A stretch of 53,413 nucleotides of DNA from an uncultured Lachnospiraceae bacterium (GTDB lineage: Bacteria > Bacillota > Clostridia > Lachnospirales > Lachnospiraceae): the NCBI GenBank assembly GCA_947574135.1, contig CANPIM010000020.1, forward strand, positions 1 to 53,413, in the 5' to 3' direction. Each line of letters begins with the position of its first letter. The stretch's first letter is position 1. Below are positions 16,305-24,023 of this stretch, one piece after another. The notes below the pieces were generated by a model. It did not search any database. It had not been told where the DNA came from and worked only from the letters and a program-made list of their open reading frames with translations. The position numbers and the translations under genes are program-made.

Positions 16305-17477
16305 TTAGTTCTCGTATTTTCTGCGCTCTTCCTGGAAGATTTCTGTGAGGGTAAGCACTTTATCCAGGGTATCCTGGCCTCCCACGTAAATGGCATCGGG
16401 GCAGATGTCCACCCGGCGTCCCCTGCTGTGGGACAAATAATATTGAATCCGCTCCCGCATGCGGGCCTGGTCGGCGTCCAGCACATCCTTCACCGCATCC
16501 AGGGAAACCTGAACCACCACGTCTTCTGCCGTCTTTTCAATGGCCTTTTCATAATCTGTCCAGGCACTCACATGCTGAAGGCCGAAGATTGGAAGCTCCC
16601 TTAATCCATCCAGAAATGAGGTGAGATTTCCACAGCTGTGATAATAACCAATGCCCCCGTAAAACTCCCCCATCTGCTTCTCATAGGGCAGGATAAACTC
16701 CTTAAACATAGCGGCGGAAAACATATTTCCGTTTACCTCATCCTCAAAGGAATCACTGTTGTAATTATCCCGGTAGATGATATACTTCCAGCGGTAATTT
16801 CTATCCTTGGGATCAATTCCTAAAAATGCACAACGCTGCTTTTCCCAGGAAATCCGGGTGTCCACGCAGTATTGCATAAGCTTGTGTACAAACTCCGGCT
16901 CCTCCACCATATCCAGGAAAAGCTCGTTAAAGCCTCTTAAAATAGTGGCAATGCTCCAGGGTCCCCGGCTAAACCCCGGGAAAAATACGTGAAACCGGGA
17001 ATCCACCAGCTTTTTCAGCTCCTCATACTGCTTATGTACCGTAGGCATCAGGCCGGAGGTGTAAAAGTCCAGCGTGGGAAGCTTCTCCAAATCCTCTAGC
17101 TCTAAAATAATCGGTCTCCCATAGGTGGGCTCCATGCCCTCCTCCATAAAGTAATCCAGTCCGTAAAGGCTGGGCTCATAGGCCGTGGCGTAATCTATGC
17201 CCACCTCCATATCAAAAGGCGTGTCATCCTTTAGTACATAAAAATTCCAGAGCTTCCACTGAAGCTGCGCCTTTAGACATAAGCTCATATCCCTGTAATA
17301 ATCCAGGGTCTGAAAACCAAAGGCTTTGGCAAAAACCGTGCGTCCGATGCCCACCCGGTAGCGGATCTGCATGTCACTGTGGAGCAGCTCCTGATTTCTT
17401 TGGCTTTCCATGGCCTCCTGGCACATGTCCATCAATTTGGATAGCTCTGCCCCTAATATCTGTTCCTGTGTATACAT
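16305..17477 (-). CDS. Uroporphyrinogen-decarboxylase-like (methyltransferase-type) protein
   Basis: The 390-aa protein belongs to the UROD superfamily, which includes heme HemE and corrinoid-dependent methyltransferases (MtaA, CmuA-like). Visible signatures are FFPGFSRGPWSIATILRG (about 165-185), YYHSCGNLTSFLDGLRE (about 290-305) and a late VDICPDAIYVGG. The HSCGN motif matches the zinc-binding His/Cys of methyltransferase-type members, which HemE lacks. There is no corrinoid protein or heme-pathway gene beside it, and the gene leads a TRAP operon, so a catabolic role on the imported substrate is inferred. The ATG at 17477 is chosen because AGAAAGGA is too close to the upstream TTG at 17486. 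Confidence 0.8.
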   Translation of the reverse strand: MYTQEQILGAELSKLMDMCQEAMESQRNQELLHSDMQIRYRVGIGRTVFAKAFGFQTLDYYRDMSLCLKAQLQWKLWNFYVLKDDTPFDMEVGIDYATAYEPSLYGLDYFMEEGMEPTYGRPIILELEDLEKLPTLDFYTSGLMPTVHKQYEELKKLVDSRFHVFFPGFSRGPWSIATILRGFNELFLDMVEEPEFVHKLMQYCVDTRISWEKQRCAFLGIDPKDRNYRWKYIIYRDNYNSDSFEDEVNGNMFSAAMFKEFILPYEKQMGEFYGGIGYYHSCGNLTSFLDGLRELPIFGLQHVSAWTDYEKAIEKTAEDVVVQVSLDAVKDVLDADQARMRERIQYYLSHSRGRRVDICPDAIYVGGQDTLDKVLTLTEIFQEERRKYEN

Positions 17478-17533
17478 CAATTTCAAATTTTCCTTTCTGC
17501 TTCCTGGTTTTTTGTTGATTTTGAGAACTCTAT

Positions 17534-17547
17534 ATAACAGCTGTTAT
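17534..17547 (-). promoter_or_regulatory. Perfect 14-bp palindrome in the UROD-TRAP leader
   Basis: ATAACAGCTGTTAT is a perfect 14-bp palindrome lying between the promoter at 17604-17634 and the UROD start. It is a candidate operator for a dimeric regulator, possibly the nearby LysR or GntR protein. Binding is inferred only. Confidence 0.5.
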
Positions 17548-17603
17548 GATTTCCTTGTACCTTTTGTAAATTTTTCTTTTTCTATGTTCTCTTTTATAGG
17601 CAT

Positions 17604-17653
17604 ATTATACAGGAAACCTGCTTATTCAGTCCAATACAAATAATACATGTATT
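17604..17653 (-). promoter_or_regulatory. Promoter and upstream palindrome of the UROD-TRAP operon
   Basis: On the minus strand TTGGAC (17629-17634) and TATAAT (17604-17609) are 19 bp apart, a longer-than-ideal spacing often seen at activated promoters. Just upstream of the -35 lies the palindrome AATACATGTATT (17642-17653), a typical activator position. Its ATACAT core resembles the palindrome at the gntR promoter. Confidence 0.55.
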
Positions 17654-17742
17654 TATAACAAAATTGATATAAGACTCCCCTGCCATTTACCATTTAAAAT
17701 TTGCTCCTTCCAAGGTCTCCCTTTCTTGGCGGTGAAGCAATA

Positions 17743-17781
17743 CAAAAAACCCGTCAGCCTCTTTTTCAGAAGCCAACGGGT
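17743..17781 (-). terminator. Intrinsic terminator of the ABC operon
   Basis: Arms ACCCGTCAGCCTCT (17749-17762) and AGAAGCCAACGGGT (17768-17781) form a GC-rich stem with two mismatches. It is followed on the minus strand by TTTTTTG. It closes the operon ending with the small gene at 17806. Confidence 0.85.
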
Positions 17782-17805
17782 CCTGTTTATAATATCTTTT
17801 TTTAC

Positions 17806-18051
17806 TTACCATTCCTTCATAATTTCCAAGAGCTCCGCCTCATAATCCCCCAGAAGCTCTTCCTGCTTTCCTCCATGGCGCAGATTGGTTTCCACTCCCC
17901 GCTCTCCGTCTGCAAACTCCCAGATATGGTAGGGCACGCCCCGATAGGAAAAGTCGATGCTGCCACACCCCTCCTCCTCATGATAGGTGTATTCCCACCC
18001 CCGTTCCCGGATAAATGCCAAAACCCTTGACAAAGATGCTGTCTCGTTCAT
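17806..18051 (-). CDS. Small conserved-looking hypothetical protein
   Basis: I do not recognise a named family for this 81-aa acidic protein. The ATG at 18051 (MNETASLSRV) has AGAGGAGG 7 nt upstream; a longer frame starting at 18081 overlaps the permease and lacks a site. There is no signal peptide or helix. The core RERGWEYTYHEEEGCGSIDF followed by SYRGVPYHIWEF reads as a compact alpha/beta domain. It is 22 bp downstream of the FtsX-type permease and is followed by a terminator, so it is the last gene of the ABC operon. Its role there is unknown. Confidence 0.75.
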   Translation of the reverse strand: MNETASLSRVLAFIRERGWEYTYHEEEGCGSIDFSYRGVPYHIWEFADGERGVETNLRHGGKQEELLGDYEAELLEIMKEW

Positions 18052-18073
18052 TCTTCTGCCTCCTCTTTTCCCT

Positions 18074-19480
18074 CTACTCATTCCGAATAGCCGCCAGAGG
18101 GCTTAAGCGCATGGCCCGAAGGGCCGGGAAGAGACCGGACACCACGCCTACCATCATGGAGAAAAACAAAGCGATCAGCGCCAGCCAAATGGGAATATAG
18201 GAGACCCCTGTATCATAGCCAAGATCCATCACCTGATTGATAATGGCCGAGATGCCATAGCTGAGAACCAAGCCAATGGCTCCTCCAATCAGACCGATAA
18301 AGGCGGCCTCTGACAAGAACATATTCCGAATATTGGAAAGATCACAGCCCAGCACCTTAATCACGCCGATCTCCTTGGTGCGCTCATAAATGGACATCAT
18401 CATGGTGTTGGCAATGCCAATGGCCGCCACAAAGAGGGACACGGCGCCAATCCCTCCCAGCGCCGCCTGGGTGGACCGGGAGGACTCCCGCATCTGGGTA
18501 ATCCACTCAATGTTGCTGTCCGCGTTATACCCCAGATCCCGGATAACCTGCTGAACCTCCTCCATATAGCTCATGTCCGTGACCTTTACCTCTGCCCGGT
18601 TATAAAATATCTCTTTATAGGGCTTTCCCGCTTTTGTCTGGGGCTGCCCCGGGATCACCTTGCCCTTAAATACCTTTTTCAGCTCCGCCTTTAAGGCCTC
18701 CACATTACAGTAAACATTCCAGCTGTTGGAGCCGTAGTCCTCCGGACCTCCCTCCATCAGACCACAGGCATCCACAATGTACTTCTTAGGAGCCTTGTAG
18801 GGATTGCCATCTTCGTCCGTGCCGCCATACTTGGAATTCCAGTAGGCGTCTGTGTCAAAGATAATAAACACCGGATCATTCATCAAATCCACATCCGGCA
18901 GATTTTTCTTTTCCCAGTAATACTCATTGGTTTTGGAATTGTAGAAATTGTCCGCAACCACCGTATTGCCATAGAGAAGCTTAAGCTCCGTCTCTGAGGT
19001 AGGGAGCTCACTTCCCTCCGTCAGCTCCAGATGCATATTTTCCAGGGCCTCCACCGTGGTTCCAATGAGATTAAACTGTCCCTCATAAATCCCCTGACGA
19101 GCCATCACATAGCATTGAAGCACCGGCGACACGGATTCCACATGCTCAAGTCCTGCCAAAGTCACAATGGCTGCATCGTCAATCCGCATGGGCTCCGTGG
19201 TCTCCGAGCTGCCGGAATCGCTGGAGGAGGACACATACACCCCTCCGCCTCCGTAATAAGAATAAGAGCCGCCGCCCTCATTGGCATAAACGTTGATGGT
19301 GGTTAGTCCCCCAAACTGTTCAATCTGCTGCATCTGGGCCCTGTCCAGGCCTAAGCCCAGGGAGATCATCACCACAATGGAGGCCGTGCCGATGACAACC
19401 CCCAGAATGGTCAATATGGTCCGCAGCTTTCTCCGCCAAAGGCTGCTGATGCTCATGCCCAGCAAATCACCAAATTTCAT
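18074..19480 (-). CDS. ABC transporter permease of the MacB/FtsX type
   Basis: The 468-aa protein has the MacB plan: a cytoplasmic N-terminus with SISSLWRRKLRTILTILGVVIG (helix 1 at about 20-42), a large extracellular domain (about 45-340), then three helices (about 345-365, 395-420, 435-455). FtsX hallmarks are MMMSIYERTKEIGVIKVLG and the final FPALRAMRLSPLAAIRNE. The extracytoplasmic domain has an unusual GGGSYSYYGGGGVYVSSSS stretch near residue 70. MacB/FtsX-type complexes couple ATP hydrolysis to extracytoplasmic movement and serve in peptide or lipoprotein export, cell-wall hydrolase control or envelope sensing rather than simple import. The gene begins 3 bp after the adaptor stop, with GAGGAG as ribosome site. 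Confidence 0.92.
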   Translation of the reverse strand: MKFGDLLGMSISSLWRRKLRTILTILGVVIGTASIVVMISLGLGLDRAQMQQIEQFGGLTTINVYANEGGGSYSYYGGGGVYVSSSSDSGSSETTEPMRIDDAAIVTLAGLEHVESVSPVLQCYVMARQGIYEGQFNLIGTTVEALENMHLELTEGSELPTSETELKLLYGNTVVADNFYNSKTNEYYWEKKNLPDVDLMNDPVFIIFDTDAYWNSKYGGTDEDGNPYKAPKKYIVDACGLMEGGPEDYGSNSWNVYCNVEALKAELKKVFKGKVIPGQPQTKAGKPYKEIFYNRAEVKVTDMSYMEEVQQVIRDLGYNADSNIEWITQMRESSRSTQAALGGIGAVSLFVAAIGIANTMMMSIYERTKEIGVIKVLGCDLSNIRNMFLSEAAFIGLIGGAIGLVLSYGISAIINQVMDLGYDTGVSYIPIWLALIALFFSMMVGVVSGLFPALRAMRLSPLAAIRNE

Positions 19481-19483
19481 GCT

Positions 19484-21346
19484 TTACTCCTCATCTTCCT
19501 CCGACAGGGAATTCTCCTCCATCAGCTCATCCTCTAAAAGGTCTGCCTCGGCCGCAGCTGCTTTTTTCTTTTTCCTTTTGCGAATCAGCACAATGGCCGT
19601 CACGCCTGCCGCAAGAACCAGCACTACAATCAGGATAATAGCCCACATGGGAAGGCCCTTCTTCTGCTGCTCTTCCTCTCCCCACATCATACTATCATCA
19701 AACATTCCCTCATCGTAGAAGGGCTCGGATACATACAGGGTCATTTCTTTCTCTATGGTGGTCGCCTCCCCGGCCTCATCTTCATAGGTAATGAGAATCT
19801 TCACCAGACCGTCGTCCATGGTGGCCATCTGCCCTGTCACATACAGGTCCACATTTCCTGTGGCTCCCGGCGCAATATTCCCCAGATAGCTCTCTCCTCC
19901 GCTGATGGACTCTGCCTCCAGCTTCACACTGGTGTTAAAGAGCTGGGTTTTTCCCGTATTATAAATGCTGAACATGACATTGGACTCAGAGCCCACCTCA
20001 ATGGCCTCCGGCATCACATCAATGTTGCTGATTTCCACCCGGGCCTCCTGCCGCACAGGAATAGACACATTGGCCGTATTTTTATAGGCGTTTACATTCT
20101 CGTCCTCATAATCCATGGTCACGTTGACCACATAGGGCTTTTGCGCCAGATCGGACCGGGCCTCCAGCTCCATGGAAATATCCTTGGTCCCTCCCGCCGG
20201 TATCCGATCCACAAATACTGTGCTGGAGCCTGAGGTGGGCAAAAAGGCAGCCGCCACATAATTGGTGTCCGTGCTCTCGCTGGCTGCCTGAATATCAAAC
20301 AGCATATTTTTTACTGCCGTGGACTGAGAGGTATTCTGCATATGTAGGGTCAGGGTAAAGGTTGCCCCTGCATGCACCACCTCCGGATTGGTGGAAAAGC
20401 CTGTGACAATCACACGGGGGGTGGAGCTTGTCCCGTCAGCGGAGGTTCCCGTGGTACCCACCACATTCACATAGGTCTCCAGGGTGGCGCTGTCAAAGGT
20501 CCCGTCGGAATTCTTAAAAGCCACGTTAAAGGTAAGCTTCTGATAGCCGCTGGGAGCATCCTTCCGGGTTTTCAGGGTCCAGGTCAGCTCCCGCCGGCGA
20601 TCCATATCCGTTCCTCCATTGCTGGTTCCCGGCAGATCCGCGATGGTCTGGGTATAGCTGGACTGCTCGATCTCAAAGGGCCACTCGGCAGAGTTGCTGC
20701 TGATAGCAGGAGTCACCACCGCATCCCGCACCATATCCTCTCCCATGTTTACCACAGGCAGCACCACATTCACATACTGCCCCGCATTGGCCACCGGCGT
20801 CACCCAGTTACCGCCCACCATAATATTGCTGTTACTGCTGCTTGGGGTGGGATCGGGTTCCGGCTCGGGATCGGGGGTGGGAGCTGGGGTGGCGTAGGCG
20901 TCGATTTCCTTTTTGATCACTTCCGTGACAGTATCTACGCCAAATTTCGTCTGCTGAGAGCCCAGGGAAGATTCTGCCGGAACCTCCTCCGGCTTGGAAA
21001 CATCTCCCACGGCCCGCTGCATATAATCCTGGGCAGCCGCTTCATTTCCCGCGCTTTTGATCTTATCCTTCCATATTTTATAGTAATCAACAATTACTCT
21101 TTTGGCATCAATTTTATCCTTGGCTTCTGCCGGATCGCTGGGATTTGTCACTGGTGTAGAATCAGGGGTACCGCTCCCCGTTCCTCCAGGTTTTGTCGTA
21201 TCTCCTTCTTTCACTTGAACAGCATCATTTCCAGCTGGCTGCGCCGCCATCACCATCCCACTTCCGGCCATCCTTCCCACAGGTATGGCCAGCATTCCGC
21301 ACAGGGCAAACAGCAGCGCCCTCTTCCAAAGCTTATAACCTCTCAT
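19484..21346 (-). CDS. Membrane-anchored COG1361/CARDB-like adaptor
   Basis: The 620-aa protein has an N-terminal signal peptide (about 1-35), a Gly/Thr/Pro linker, a helical region (about 80-165), a low-complexity PTPDPEPEPDPTPSSSNSN spacer, then at least three beta-sandwich domains of COG1361/CARDB type (starting near VVNMGEDMVRD, STNPEVVHAGATFTL and DVMPEAIEVGSESNVMFSIY). One membrane helix (about 568-588, MWAIILIVVLVLAAG) is followed by a lysine-rich stop-transfer and an acidic cytoplasmic tail. Its gene overlaps the ATPase gene by 4 bp (ATGA) and precedes the permease by 3 bp, so the three form one complex in all likelihood. It takes the place of MacA in Gram-negative systems; what it binds is unknown. 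Confidence 0.85.
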   Translation of the reverse strand: MRGYKLWKRALLFALCGMLAIPVGRMAGSGMVMAAQPAGNDAVQVKEGDTTKPGGTGSGTPDSTPVTNPSDPAEAKDKIDAKRVIVDYYKIWKDKIKSAGNEAAAQDYMQRAVGDVSKPEEVPAESSLGSQQTKFGVDTVTEVIKKEIDAYATPAPTPDPEPEPDPTPSSSNSNIMVGGNWVTPVANAGQYVNVVLPVVNMGEDMVRDAVVTPAISSNSAEWPFEIEQSSYTQTIADLPGTSNGGTDMDRRRELTWTLKTRKDAPSGYQKLTFNVAFKNSDGTFDSATLETYVNVVGTTGTSADGTSSTPRVIVTGFSTNPEVVHAGATFTLTLHMQNTSQSTAVKNMLFDIQAASESTDTNYVAAAFLPTSGSSTVFVDRIPAGGTKDISMELEARSDLAQKPYVVNVTMDYEDENVNAYKNTANVSIPVRQEARVEISNIDVMPEAIEVGSESNVMFSIYNTGKTQLFNTSVKLEAESISGGESYLGNIAPGATGNVDLYVTGQMATMDDGLVKILITYEDEAGEATTIEKEMTLYVSEPFYDEGMFDDSMMWGEEEQQKKGLPMWAIILIVVLVLAAGVTAIVLIRKRKKKKAAAAEADLLEDELMEENSLSEEDEE

Positions 21347-22068
21347 AGGTCCTTATCCTCCCTCTTCCCGGTATTGTCCTCTATTTTCACGATCTTTCCA
21401 TCGATGATATGAAATATACGGTCTGCAAAGCTGGCCAGGTGGTTATCATGGGTAACCATGACCAAAGTCTGATTCTGTTCCCGCACGATTTTCTTCATCA
21501 GGCCCATCACCTCCGCGGAGGTATTGGAATCCAGATTTCCCGTGGGCTCGTCCGCAAAAATAATCTCCGGATCCACCACCAGGGCCCGGGCCACGCCTAC
21601 ACGCTGCTGCTGTCCGCCGGACATCTCATTGGGCCGGTGCTTCTTATGCTTGGACAGGCTTACCAGGTCCAGCATAGCATCCGCCCTCTTTAGCCGCTCC
21701 TTTTTGGACATGCCCCGAAAGGTCAAAGGCAGAGCCACATTCTCCCGGGCGTTTAAGGTGCCCAGCAGGTTAAAGGACTGAAAAATAAACCCCACATGCT
21801 CCCGCCGAAAACGCACCAGCTGGGCCTCGTTCATCCCCTCCAGGTGCTCTCCTCCGATGATTACCTGGCCCTTGGTAGGCTTCTCCAGCCCGGCCAGCAT
21901 ATTCAGCATGGTGGATTTTCCGGAACCGGAGGTTCCCACAATGGAGCAAAATTCTCCCTTATAGATGGTCAAATCCACCCCGTTTAAGGCGCGCACTCTG
22001 CTCTCTCCCACGCGGTAAATCTTGTACAGATTTTTCGCCTGGATCACCGCCTCTTTTCCCTGTGCCAT
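21343..22068 (-). CDS. ABC transporter ATP-binding protein (MacB/LolD type)
   Basis: The 241-aa ATPase has Walker A GTSGSGKS (residues 45-52), Q-loop [10 protein letters not shown], signature [15 protein letters not shown], Walker [13 protein letters not shown] and H-loop MVTHD. The short [21 protein letters not shown] form and TGNLDS are typical of the LolD/MacB/FtsE subgroup. It powers the permease encoded two genes downstream. AAGGGGAG lies 6 nt before the ATG. The TraX-like gene lies 56 bp upstream. Confidence 0.96.
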   Translation of the reverse strand: MAQGKEAVIQAKNLYKIYRVGESRVRALNGVDLTIYKGEFCSIVGTSGSGKSTMLNMLAGLEKPTKGQVIIGGEHLEGMNEAQLVRFRREHVGFIFQSFNLLGTLNARENVALPLTFRGMSKKERLKRADAMLDLVSLSKHKKHRPNEMSGGQQQRVGVARALVVDPEIIFADEPTGNLDSNTSAEVMGLMKKIVREQNQTLVMVTHDNHLASFADRIFHIIDGKIVKIEDNTGKREDKDL

Positions 22069-22124
22069 ATAGCTCCCCTTTCCCTCTTATCTATCTGCCC
22101 CTAAAAATCCCTATAAGCCTGGTC

Positions 22125-23024
22125 CTAAAACAAATAATTTCCCATGAACCACAGAACATACACGGATACCGGATACAGGGCTCCGGACAGATAGGCCTTT
22201 TCCATTTTCCGTCCCGGGCTCTCACCTGCCCTTTCCCTGCATAGAAGCAGAAGGGGCAGAGCTGCAATCATCATCCACTGAAAATCATGGTACAGCAGGT
22301 GATCCAGGCTGAAATTTGCCGTCACCCAGGTACCGTACATGGATAATCCCGTCAAAAGCTCCGCTACCACCAGCACCACATCGCTGCCCAGGTAGGACAG
22401 CACCCGTCCGAAGATTCCGGTGGACGCATTGATAAAAAAGACAAAGCAGATCATGCAGTAAAGAAACCGCATCACCCTTTTTTTCTCCTTGGTAAAATAA
22501 AACAGAAAGCCCATGGCTACCAGAAGCGAGGAGCCCTCGGCCAGAAAAATATTTCCGCAGACTGTGAAAATCAACTGTAAAATCGTGGTGGACACCCCGT
22601 AAATCTCGGAGAGAATGCACCACACAAAGGCACCCCCCAGCTGCCAGGCTCCATAGATTCCCCACAGGAGCCCTCTCTTCTCCGGATGCTCCTTTCCATA
22701 CTTATAGAGCAAAATCAGGCTTCCGCTGGCAAACAGGGTGCTAAAAAGATCCGCCGACACTGCCGTATAGGCGCCGGGAAACAGGGAGGGAAAGGAAAAT
22801 ACCAGATTTAAGACTGCCATCCCCACACTGCAGAGATATAGGCAGAACAAATACATCTTCCTGTCCCTCACCTTGTCCATACTCCATGCCATACAGAGCA
22901 GAAAAAGCGGGGCAGCCAATCTCCCCGCCCACTGAAATCCAATGGGCGCACCTGGGAGAAAGGTACCGATACAATCTGAAATTACAAATGCAACCGCTAT
23001 GATACGCAAAGCCGATCTGGGCAT
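22125..23024 (-). CDS. TraX-family integral membrane protein
   Basis: The 299-aa protein has about 8-9 membrane helices and the TraX start pattern (LRIIAVAFVISDCIGTFLPG, then GFQWAGRLAAPLFLLCMAW). TraX acetylates F pilin in E. coli; chromosomal relatives are common in Firmicutes and are thought to be membrane acyltransferases, but their substrates are unknown. There is no pilin gene nearby. The gene is 56 bp upstream of the ABC ATPase and probably opens that operon. An AAAGGAG ribosome site lies 28 nt before the ATG with a hairpin in between, which is unusual. Confidence 0.82.
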   Translation of the reverse strand: MPRSALRIIAVAFVISDCIGTFLPGAPIGFQWAGRLAAPLFLLCMAWSMDKVRDRKMYLFCLYLCSVGMAVLNLVFSFPSLFPGAYTAVSADLFSTLFASGSLILLYKYGKEHPEKRGLLWGIYGAWQLGGAFVWCILSEIYGVSTTILQLIFTVCGNIFLAEGSSLLVAMGFLFYFTKEKKRVMRFLYCMICFVFFINASTGIFGRVLSYLGSDVVLVVAELLTGLSMYGTWVTANFSLDHLLYHDFQWMMIAALPLLLLCRERAGESPGRKMEKAYLSGALYPVSVYVLWFMGNYLF

Positions 23025-23035
23025 ACTATCTGATT

Positions 23036-23049
23036 CCTGTCCGGACAGG
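23036..23049 (-). promoter_or_regulatory. Palindrome between ribosome site and start of the TraX-like gene
   Basis: CCTGTCCGGACAGG is a perfect 14-bp palindrome. It lies between AAAGGAG (complement of 23053-23059) and the ATG at 23024. Folded as a hairpin it would shorten the effective spacing from 28 to about 14 nt. It could instead be a DNA operator. Confidence 0.4.
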
Positions 23050-23177
23050 TTTCTCCTTTATGGTTTTACCGCCAGCTATGGCTTTTTATAGTATACCATC
23101 AAATGAAGAAAAGGTCATTAAGAAATTCTTAAAAATAAATTTCCCGCCTGTGTATACCACCGCTGCCCCTGTAGGAA

Positions 23178-23930
23178 TTATTCCGTAATGGCCCAGACTC
23201 TGGCCGGAAGGCCTGTGGCTCCCTCAATCCTCGGATAGGACACCAGAATCACTGCTCCCGCCGGCGCCACCTGATCCAGGTTTGTGAGCACCTCCACCTG
23301 AAGCTTTCCTTTATCCAGCACATAACGCTCACAGGCCAAATCTCCGGCAGCGGCAGCCTCCAGGGAGGCGTCTGTGTCCAGGGTCTCGTGACCGTTGGCC
23401 GCCGCATTGCGCTCCTCATAAATATATTTCAGGGCCTCCATGGACCAGCCCGGAAAGTTCTCCCCGCCCTCTGCATCCGTGCCGGAAAGAGCGTCCATAT
23501 CCGGCCATTTTTTACACCAGTCCGTGCGCAGAGCCACAAAGGCGCCTTCCGGAATCTGGCCATACCTGGCCTCGTAGGCCTTGATATCCTCCACCCTGAC
23601 CACATAGGTGGGATTTTCCTTCACCTTTTCCGAGATATCAACCACACACAGAGGGAAGATCAGATCCTTCACCCCATAGGTCTCGGACAGCTCCCGCTCC
23701 TTGATAAAATGTCCCGGGAAATCAATGTGGGTGCCAAACTGTCCCGGAAATTTAAAGGTCTGAATCAGGCAGTCCAGCATCTCGTTTCCCCAGTCATAGC
23801 AGGTGGTTCCCAGCTCCACAGAGCCCTCCGGGATTCCGGCCCAGTAGGGACTTTCATTATTGAGCGCATGTGACAACTCCACCCAGCGGTATTTCTTTGC
23901 TTCCTTTAAAGCCTCCCATAATTTGTACAT
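23178..23930 (-). CDS. Cyclase-family metal-dependent hydrolase (kynurenine formamidase-like)
   Basis: The 250-aa protein has the cyclase/arylformamidase metal-binding motif in FGTHIDFPGHF (HxDxxxH, about residues 67-73), preceded by an N-terminal VELSHALNNESPYWAGIPEG and followed by VALRTDWCKKWPD. These enzymes use a divalent metal to hydrolyse amides or lactones. No tryptophan-degradation genes are adjacent, so kynurenine formamidase itself is unlikely; a cyclic amide or polyketide-like substrate is equally possible. AAGGAGG precedes the ATG by 8 nt. It follows the GH13 gene by 93 bp with a hairpin in between. Confidence 0.85.
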   Translation of the reverse strand: MYKLWEALKEAKKYRWVELSHALNNESPYWAGIPEGSVELGTTCYDWGNEMLDCLIQTFKFPGQFGTHIDFPGHFIKERELSETYGVKDLIFPLCVVDISEKVKENPTYVVRVEDIKAYEARYGQIPEGAFVALRTDWCKKWPDMDALSGTDAEGGENFPGWSMEALKYIYEERNAAANGHETLDTDASLEAAAAGDLACERYVLDKGKLQVEVLTNLDQVAPAGAVILVSYPRIEGATGLPARVWAITE

Positions 23931-23973
23931 ATCTAAATTCCTCCTTGTGTTTGATTGCTGCAGGGCTCCTGTA

Positions 23974-23996
23974 TTTTCCAGGCATACGCCTGAAAA
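23974..23996 (-). terminator. Stem-loop between malL and the cyclase gene
   Basis: Arms TTTTCCAGGC (23974-23983) and GCCTGAAAA (23988-23996) pair around a short ATAC loop with one bulge. It lies 28 bp after the GH13 stop. The stem flanks supply A/T runs on both sides, so it could end malL transcription. Confidence 0.5.
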
Positions 23997-24023
23997 GCTT
24001 CTCTAACAGACAGGGCCCGTCCT

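Noticed and set aside
20372-21412. 346-codon plus-strand frame rich in His and Gly
   Set aside because: It lies opposite the COG1361 adaptor and has the composition of a reversed low-complexity frame; no ribosome site.
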